Assembly: GCF_011075055.1 (NCBI RefSeq)
Contig: NW_025401107.1
Span: forward strand, 124,001 to 188,000
DNA length: 64,000 nt
DNA from: Mangifera indica
Lineage: Eukaryota; Streptophyta; Magnoliopsida; Sapindales; Anacardiaceae
Direction of reading: 5' to 3'
The position numbers were made by a program, and so were the translations under genes. Each line of letters starts with the position of its first letter. Within the stretch, counting starts at the first letter, position 1. Positions 57,230-64,000 of the stretch are shown here, piece by piece. A model generated the notes under the pieces. The model ran no database searches and was not told the origin of the DNA. It worked only from the letters and a program-made list of their open reading frames with translations.

Positions 57230-59500
57230 AGATGAGTACAAACAAAAAAGGCTTGATGCAATATAGGATGAGATGAAGTCTTTACATGAAAATCAGACAG
57301 TTGACCTTGTAAAGCTACCTAAAGAAAAAAAGGTTTTGATGAACAAATAGGTGTATGGAACAAAGCATGAAGAACATAATTCTAGCCTAATGTATAAGGA
57401 TAGGTTGGTTGTTAGGGGATTTAGTAAGAGAAAAAGGGTTAATTTTGATGAGATTTTCTCTTTTGTTGTAAAGATGTCATTTATTCATATAGTTCTTGGT
57501 TTAACAACTAGCCTAGACTTGGAGATTGAATAGATGGATGTAAAAACTCTTTTCTTCCATGGTTATTTAGAGGAAAAGATATATATGCAACAACCAAAGG
57601 GTTTTGAGGTAAAAGGACAAGAAAGGATAGTTATGTATGCAAATTGAAAAAGAGTCTCTATGGGTTGAAACAAACCCCAAGACAATGGTACAAGAAATTC
57701 AAATCAATTATACGAGAACATGTTTACAAGAAGATTACTTCTAACTTTTGTGTTTTTATTCAAAAATTCTTTGAAGATGATTTTATTATCTTATTGCTTT
57801 ATGTTAATGACATGTTGATTATTGGTAGGCCAAACAACTATTTCCCACCCAATGTTTGATGTTTTCTCAAGTTTCCATCCTTTAACTATGGAAACGCCAA
57901 ACACCCACCCATGGCCGGTTAGATTTAACAAAACCCTAACGGTGGTAAGGGTAAAATCGTTATTTTTGCTATAATATTAAAAATAAACTAAAATAGAATC
58001 TAATTTGCCCCCCTAAACTTTAAAAACTAAAATTTTTTCCCAGCCTAAGTTTTAAAAAATGGCAGTTTCACCCTAGTGTTTGATTTTGAAATCTTCGGTG
58101 ATCGTTCTGGCTCCATTGCCGACGGCCTCTCCCTCCCGAAGCAGCCTCTCCTTCCGACGAATGTTTTTCTCCTATTTGGAAACTTGATCGACGTCGGCTT
58201 CGCCTTGGGAGACGAAGAACTTCATCTTCTCCGATAAAGTTTTTTGCCTCCCAAAGCAAAGTCGACATCGATCGGGCCTCCAAATGGGAGGAAAACATTC
58301 GTCGAAAGGAAAGGCTACTTCAGGAGGGAGAGGCCATCGGCAATGGAGCCGGAACGGTCGTCGGAGATTTCAAAACCAAACCCTAGGGTGAAATTGCCAT
58401 TTTATGAAACTTAGGCTGGGGGAAAATTTTAGTTTTTAAAGTTTAGGAGGGCAAAAAGAGATAAAATTTTAAAGTGTTAGGGTTTTGTTAAATCTAACCG
58501 GCCATGGGTGGGTATTTGGTGTTTCCATAGTTAAAGGGGAGAATTTTGAGAAAACATCAAACCTTGGGTGGGAAATAGTCGTTTGGCCTTATTGGTAAGA
58601 ATGCTTTAAAAATTACTATGCTGAAGAAACAATTGAATCAAGTTTTTTCCATGAAAGACTTAAGGCTAGTAAAACAGGTTCTTGGCATTAAGATCAGTTG
58701 TGATAGAAGTTGTAAAAAACTTTACTTGTCATAAGAGAAGTACATTAAAAAGGTGTTTCAGAGGTTTAATATGAACCAAGCAAAATCTATTAGTTCTCTC
58801 ATTACCACTCAAGTTGAGTTGAGTTCCAAGCAAAGCTCATCCATAGATGAAGAAAAGAAAGCTATGGAAAAGGTTTCATATGCATCAATTCTAGGAAGTT
58901 TAATGTATGCAATGGTTTGTATAAGACTAAACATAGCCTATATAGTTAGTATGGTGAGTAGATTCCTATCAAATCTTAGTAGAGAGCATTGGAATGCAGT
59001 TAAATGGCTTATGAGATACCTTAAGGGTACTTTAAATTTGAGTCTTTGTTTTGGAAATGGAAAACCATTATTAGTTGGTTACATTGATGATAACATGGGA
59101 AGAGATAGAGATACTCGCAATCTACCTCGGGGTATTTAATAACTTTTATAGGTGGGGCTATAGCTTGGCAACCTAGACTTCAGAAATGTGTTGTACTTTC
59201 CACTATAGAAGCAGAATTTCTTGCTACAACTAAAGCTTACTAGGAGTTGCTTTGGGCAAAAAATTTTATGTTTGAAATTGGGTTCAAGCAACAAAATTAT
59301 GTGTTATTCTATGATAGTCAAAGTGTCATTCATCTGGGTAAGAACTTCATTTTCCATGCAAGATCAAAACACATAAATGTGAGGTATCACTAGATTAGAG
59401 ATATTTTGAATGAAAAGTTGCTAGAATTTGAGAAAATTCATACTGATTGAACTGTTATAGATATGTTAATAAAAAGTTTGCTAAGAGAAAAGCTTGATGT
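57230..59500 (+). pseudogene. copia reverse transcriptase and RNase H, split by a foldback element
   Basis: LDAI-DEMKSLHENQTVDLV (57250), KDRLVVRGFSKRKRVNFDEI (57390), SLYGLKQTPRQWYKKFKSI (57650) and YVNDMLIIG at 57798, where YVDD has Asn. The frame is interrupted by the insertion at 57828 and resumes as IIGKNALKITMLKKQLNQVF (58590), then KYIKKVFQRFNMNQAKSIS and YASILGSLMYAMVCIRLNIA. After a frameshift near 59095 RNase H follows: STIEAEFLATTKAY, YDSQSVIHLGKN, SKHINVRYH. Confidence 0.82.
57828..58588. mobile_element. foldback TIR element, copy 2, with 9-bp target duplication
   Basis: 761 bp, perfect TTATTGGTA duplications at 57819-57827 and 58589-58597. Left end GGCCAAACAACTATTTCCCA and the complement of the right end GGCCAAACGACTATTTCCCA. 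Nearly the whole element is an inverted repeat with arms of about 350-380 bp: 'GTTTCCATAGTTAAA', 'GGCCATGGGTGGGT' and the 'GCCGA(C/T)GGCCTCTCCCTCC' segment each occur on both sides in opposite orientation. The 9-bp duplication and long TIRs suggest mobilisation by a Mutator-like transposase. No coding capacity. Confidence 0.92.
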
Positions 59501-59556
59501 ATGTCTTTTGATTGCCAAGATGACACTCTCCTTTACATAATTAGGAAAGGGAGATT

Positions 59557-60299
59557 TGTTTGGGTTTCCCTTTTATGTGAAAAGATGACCAATTTACTAT
59601 GGTACCCACTTTTGACTTTTTGGATAAATGTGGATAGAGGCTATTTTAGTTATTTCACCAAGTTTAATAAAGACTTATAAATACCCATTCAAATGAGAAT
59701 TAATATAGTTGGAAAAACCCTATTAAAATGGAAAGAAAAAGAGGAGAAAAAGAGTCACTTTTCTATTTTTGTTTATGCTCTGGTGGTTTCTGTAAATCTG
59801 AGTTTTCAAAGTCGTTCACTATTGGATCAAGCTGACATTTTGTGGAGAGGTTCTAGACACAAGGCTCTACATTCTGAATGGTGAAGATCTAATTTCGAGG
59901 TGTCTAGGTCTGAATTTGGATGTGTGAATAGAAGCCCTATTTTGGTGATTTTTCTCCATCAAAGTTATGTTATTTGGTTCCTTGTTGCCAAGAATAGTTG
60001 TTCTTGATGTATTATTGATTATATGTCTTTAATATTAGTAAGGAGAACTTTGTTTATACCCATTATTATTGTTGATAGTGAAAAATTTATTTGGATTAGG
60101 TCCCGTGGTTTTTCCTTTCCACAATGGGGAGGTTTTCTATATTAAAAATCTACTGTCCATTGATTTATTTAATTTTGTTGCATTTGCTTTGTTTGTGGGT
60201 TCCTAATTGGTTTGCACAGAAGATTGAAAAGTATTTTTTATCATAGACCATTGCTTTATTTTGTTTGGTTATTAGGCTATTAGATTTTATTTCTCAACA
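59557..60299 (+). repeat. 3' LTR of the Tork-like copia
   Basis: Starts TGTTTGGGTTTCCC just after the purine tract GGAAAGGGAGAT and ends TTTCTCAACA (about 743 bp). A TATA box TTATAAATAC lies at 59675-59684. The right end is inferred from the typical 'TTCTCAACA' terminus. Confidence 0.65.
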
Positions 60300-60799
60300 C
60301 AACGTTTGCTAAAGCGTGATGCATAACTAGGTAATTCATATGCATGATCAAGCATTTTGTATATGAATAAACTGTTGCATAATTGTGAAATTGTCTCTTT
60401 AAATAGAGACCATGTATGATCGTACACACATACATCATCTAAATATAATCTTGTATAATTCATGATTTATTTAGATTTTTGGGACGAAGAAAGATAACGG
60501 ATAATCCTTATCTAAGAGCCATGTACGCTTATAACGTTAGTTCAAGATTATCCAAAATAGGTTTATTTTTATCCAATTGGAAAAATCCCAATATCAAAAA
60601 TTTCCTTAACGCACAAATATCTCAAGATTATTATACTTTGGTCACCTCATTTGTACCACAGATGAATCACCTTTCTAAGTGTATTGACAGTCATATTACG
60701 TACCCTGATTTCTCATGGGTTTATGTTAAATATGGTTGGGTATTCCACTAGTTGTAGAATCTAAACTTTCATGACCTTGCAAAAGTCTAAACCTATTAA
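60300..60799. other. intergenic; segment shared in inverted form with 2790-2960
   Basis: About 60500-60660 resembles the complement of 2790-2960 ('tttatccaattgga', 'aagattattatactttggtc'). No gene recognised; the 90-codon frame at 60479-60751 lies across this repeat and has no domain. Confidence 0.35.
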
Positions 60800-61160
60800 T
60801 ACAACATGAGAAAAATAAAGTAGCGTCAACTTGACCACTTTTTATCATATCCCCCTATGCGACATCCTTAAAAGCAAAAATAAGATCACCATAAGCCACC
60901 AACCTCTTATTCAAAAAATACATTTCTCACATTCTTTGTTGCATCGATAACAGAATGTATTTGGAGAAGTTGGTGACATGATTAAACCTTAAACCAGTAA
61001 CTAAGGTAAAGTCAAATCTATTGAAGCACATGTCCATCCTGTTGAGTTGAAATTGAAACTCATCTACAATGTTTCCCTTACTAATCTGGCAAAGCAGCAC
61101 TGAATGCATGAGTGCACCAGTGAATATGTTGTTGTACATATCCAAGGACCTAAAAAAGTT
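60800..61160 (-). pseudogene. second DUF1985 fragment
   Basis: The minus strand reads SLDMYNNIFTGALMHSVLL, CQISKGNIVDEFQFQLNRMD, MCFNRFDFTLVTGLRFNHVT, then after a stop NKRLVAYGDLIFAF. It lines up with the DUF1985 string of the pseudogene at 37110-36361 (FLDLKDSRFNGVLVHSFIL ... FRVNEVNVRFSPYEFTIMTG). Only part of the domain remains. Confidence 0.55.
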
Positions 61161-62477
61161 TAGGCAAATAACTTCCTCTTATTATTGATCAAATTTTTAT
61201 ATATCCCTCCTATTATGTTTTTGCATCATCTAACTATAACTTATGCATTATAGTAGAGATGATAATTTCAATCTGAATTTAAGGTCTTTGACCATAACAG
61301 AGAGGAAATTTCCTAATATAAATGAGGAATGAGACGAGAACAAGGATGAAAAAAATCTCTGCAATCAGGTTTGTGCTGAAAAAGGAGATGCATGTGTCCC
61401 ATCCCTTCCTTACCTCTATCCCCATAATTTCTTATATTAATATATTTACTTAAAATACTAATATATCTTTATAGTTTTTTATCATTTTTGTTGTGCATAT
61501 TAAGTTATTTAACATATGTTATTTGTGACATTTGAAACAGCGAGTTGGTTTTAATTTTATTTAATTTTTTTGTTTAATATTTTTATTTTGTGTTTAAGGG
61601 GCATGAGTAGAGGATTTTTTTTTGCAAGTACAGGGATGGGGATGAAATATTTTTCCGTGGGTAGGGAATGGGGAGGAGAATTTTTCCCACGAGAAAGGTA
61701 TGAAAAATCTTCTAACAGAGACATAGATGTAGAATAGGGTATTTGGTTTTGTCCCTTCCTGTTGTCATCCCTACGTTATAGTGTCCAGTAGCCTAAAACA
61801 TCTCATTGACGACATTGATTTGCCTAGTCAAGCCCTCAAATTTTCTTTTCATCTTGTTGTTATGTGTTGGAAAAAAAAATTAAAAAAAATGCTAAAGATA
61901 GAAATTGTTGAAGAAATTTAAATATATATCCAAAATAAATTCTAAAATGTTAAATGATTCTTTAAAATAAAAAAAATTGTTTTGAAAATTGAAAGTTCTA
62001 CGGTAAAGATTTTATCTGACACCCCGTAAAATCATATGCAACTGTTGCATGATTTTGCATGTGATTTTTCATATGCTGCAAAAAATATTGGGCCAGCCTT
62101 GCAAAATCGCATCAGGTACCCAAACGATTTTACACTTGGCCTTCCTAGATCTTGTAATTTGAGGGGTAAATGTAATTCTTTAAGCTAGTTTTAGAATGTT
62201 TTCTAAAATTGTTTAAATGATTTTTTTTAGAAATATTCTGCCACATTTTTTAATTTTCACAACAAGCCCAAATCGATGCAGGATCCAAATGGTTGAAAAA
62301 AAATTTTCAAATAAGAAAACAAAAACACTTTTATTCTCTTTGAGGGCATTGAGTTTAGGTAATATTTAATTATCCTAGTAAATTATATTTTTTATTACTA
62401 ATATTTTATTTGATTTATTAAGTAATAAAAAATTTGATAATTTTTTATTTATAGATGGATAAATAAGATTTTTAAAA
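61161..62477. other. intergenic, nothing identified
   Basis: AT-rich; no gene, RNA or transposon border recognised apart from A/T homopolymer runs. Confidence 0.4.
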
Positions 62478-62535
62478 TTAAAGAGTGGAAACTTGGAAAT
62501 GTAACATACTTTGAGTGGGAATAAGTCCTTTGGCC
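62478..62535. mobile_element. right-end fragment of a third foldback element
   Basis: 'gagtggaaacttgg ... gagtgggaataagtcctttggcc' matches the right terminus of the copies at 16330-17045 and 57828-58588. It ends exactly where the duplicated SIN3-like upstream region begins. Confidence 0.7.
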
Positions 62536-63859
62536 TTTCTAGAATAGCAAAAATGCTCAAAGTTTCCAATGCCGAACCCTTAAAACAGTAGCAAGAAAGA
62601 ATATAATAACAAGTCAACAAATTGATTAGACTATAAGCCAACTAATTGCCTGGATCTAACTACTTATTTTTAATACACTTTTGATATCTTGAATGAAATG
62701 CCTCTTCTATTCAATTGATTATCAACTTTATAGATATAGTGTCAGATAATTTATGTATTCTATAAACATTCACAAATCTATCTTTGAGATGGGCAAAATA
62801 TCCATGTTGATGTTGTTGGTAATCTAAATATAGATCTTATATGTTTTTCTGTTTGCAAATAAAATCTTCCCACTTTGCTAATCCAATAACCCTGTTAACT
62901 TTAAAAAACGCAAGAACACTATTTATTCTGAAATGATTATATTTTGTCATACTTATTACATTATCATCCCAAAATGTGAACAATGGGTAATATTTAATTC
63001 ATTATATATACTGTATAAGTAATATTATCTGTATTTATTTTTATTACATGAATAGATATACACTTGTATATATATCATCATGTAATTGAGTATTATTTTA
63101 TTTTTAATTTAAAATTACTTAATCACATCATATATAAATATTTATTTATTTATATACTTAAAATAAATACATATAATTTTATTAATATATAAATTCCTAG
63201 CACACATAAGTACATAACATCAGAAGCTTCTTTGAAATTATCTTACCATAAAATAGGATTAGTTTTTCCTCAATGTTGGTTTGATATTAAATAAAGATTT
63301 AAAAAAAAAAACCCACTTGGAATTATATAAATCCGAAGAGGATTTCGTAGTCTTGACAAGATGCAAGATGATGTAACATGATATATAAATATTATATAAA
63401 TGAATTTGCATGTCCATTAATTTGTCCTCAACGTTGGTTTGATATTAGTCAAAAATCATGAGCATACTACCTTGGACTATTTCGCCCAAAAATCAAGGTT
63501 TATGGGGGTATATACATCATTTAAGTATATATATAATATATTATTATATAATTAAATATTTTTAAATTAAAAAATAAAATAACATTTATTTATATAATGA
63601 TATATTATCTATGTATTTAAATCATATAATAAAAATATATACACATAAAATTATTTTTATAAAAATATAGGCCTGAAAATAAGTGTAAGAGAGAGTTCCA
63701 TAAACTTATGAGTATTGGAGTTGTATAAATTTAATGAAACTCAAATGGGTTAGAGTTTTAAATTTACTAAATCCTAATTTCATCAGGAATAGGATTAATC
63801 ATTATATATGCTTTCTGTTCTCTAGCCACATTTTACTTCTCTCATTCTAAACCAAGAAC
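62536..63859 (+). repeat. upstream region of SIN3-like gene, copy 2
   Basis: Matches 30458-31753 from 'tttctagaatagca' onward, with scattered substitutions and indels, including the TATA region (TATATAT at 63803) and pyrimidine leader. Confidence 0.9.
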
Positions 63860-64000
63860 ATGAAGAGATCCAATACGCAAGCCTTTTTCCAAGACCCAGA
63901 TCATCAAACTTATGACCATTTTCTACCTGTTCAATCTGATTTTCGAAAACCAAAATTTGATTGCTCTGCTTTTACAACCCGACTGAACCAACTGCTATCG
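63860..64000 (+). CDS. SIN3-like gene, second copy, start only
   Basis: 47 codons to the window edge: MKRSNTQAFFQDPDHQTYDH... Compared with the first copy it differs at 7 of 141 bases and 4 of 47 residues (H14D, L20H, A36S, W47S). The frame is open as far as it goes; whether the rest is intact lies outside the window. Same start, leader and TATA position as the gene at 31754. Confidence 0.85.
   Translation, partial: MKRSNTQAFFQDPDHQTYDHFLPVQSDFRKPKFDCSAFTTRLNQLLS

Larger units (their letters stand above)
55718..60299 (+). mobile_element. 5'-truncated copia element (Tork-like) with 3' LTR
   Basis: Coding similarity begins in the protease region and runs through integrase, reverse transcriptase and RNase H to a 3' LTR. 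There is no gag, primer site or 5' LTR. Reverse transcriptase is split by the foldback element at 57828-58588. Stops and frameshifts are frequent. Confidence 0.85.

Noticed and set aside
58068..58298. 76-codon minus-strand frame
   Set aside because: It falls in the inverted arms and centre of the foldback element and has no recognisable motif.
62375..62641. 88-codon minus-strand frame
   Set aside because: It crosses the foldback fragment and the duplication border and has no conserved features; the equivalent part of copy 1 does not keep the frame.
1..64000. CRISPR-like arrays, operons or bacterial-type systems
   Set aside because: No regularly spaced short direct repeats with unique spacers and no prokaryotic gene layout; repeats found are tandem or LTR-derived in plant DNA.

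Overview
The window is nuclear DNA from a flowering plant, most likely a eudicot. The signs are AT-rich intergenic sequence, a spliced nuclear gene with GT-AG borders, plant Ty1/copia and Ty3/gypsy elements with tRNA-iMet-type primer sites, Tourist-like and other MITEs, and a plant-type SIN3-like gene. The species cannot be named from the sequence. Only two host genes look intact: a two-exon coiled-coil mitochondrial protein gene (minus strand, 7811-10199, probably the mitoribosomal protein mS26) and an intronless, shortened SIN3-like co-repressor gene (plus strand, 31754-33043). A second copy of the SIN3-like gene with its promoter begins at 62536 and runs off the right edge. A broken DUF1985-type gene (minus strand, about 34960-37110) and a second DUF1985 fragment (60800-61160) are also present.

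Layout. 1-7700: decayed LTR-retrotransposon debris, including a minus-strand LTR with primer site at 4469 and a gypsy reverse-transcriptase fragment at 5945-6400. 7811-10199: mS26-like gene, with a Tourist-like MITE (10369-10850) just upstream. 11377-15924: copia debris and a 5'-truncated copia element. 16330-17045: a foldback TIR element. 17075-19254: internally deleted minus-strand copia whose LTR holds a MITE with an 8-bp target duplication. 20108-29970: a minus-strand gypsy split by a complete copia element (20673-27196), whose 3' LTR is itself split by a gypsy solo LTR (25144-26898). 30458-33043: SIN3-like gene and upstream region. 34900-37850: DUF1985 pseudogene. 38640-39470: a GC-richer island, followed by a 40-bp tandem repeat. 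40575-43890: decayed LTR element. 44124-55717: plus-strand gypsy interrupted by two solo LTRs and ending in a tandem array of pol-3'-end/LTR units. 55718-60299: copia element interrupted by a second foldback element with a perfect 9-bp target duplication. 62536-64000: duplicated SIN3-like promoter and gene start.

The main story is nested transposition around a few host genes. Target duplications and split reading frames give a relative order of events. No intact autonomous element was found: every pol carries stops, frameshifts or lost catalytic residues, many of them C-to-T type changes as expected of methylated, silenced copies. I found no convincing new multi-gene system. The most unusual structures are a row of mini-hairpins with covarying stems inside the solo LTR (26170-26233), the pol/LTR tandem array (53158-55717), the near-complete inverted-repeat foldback family, and the split SIN3-like gene pair.
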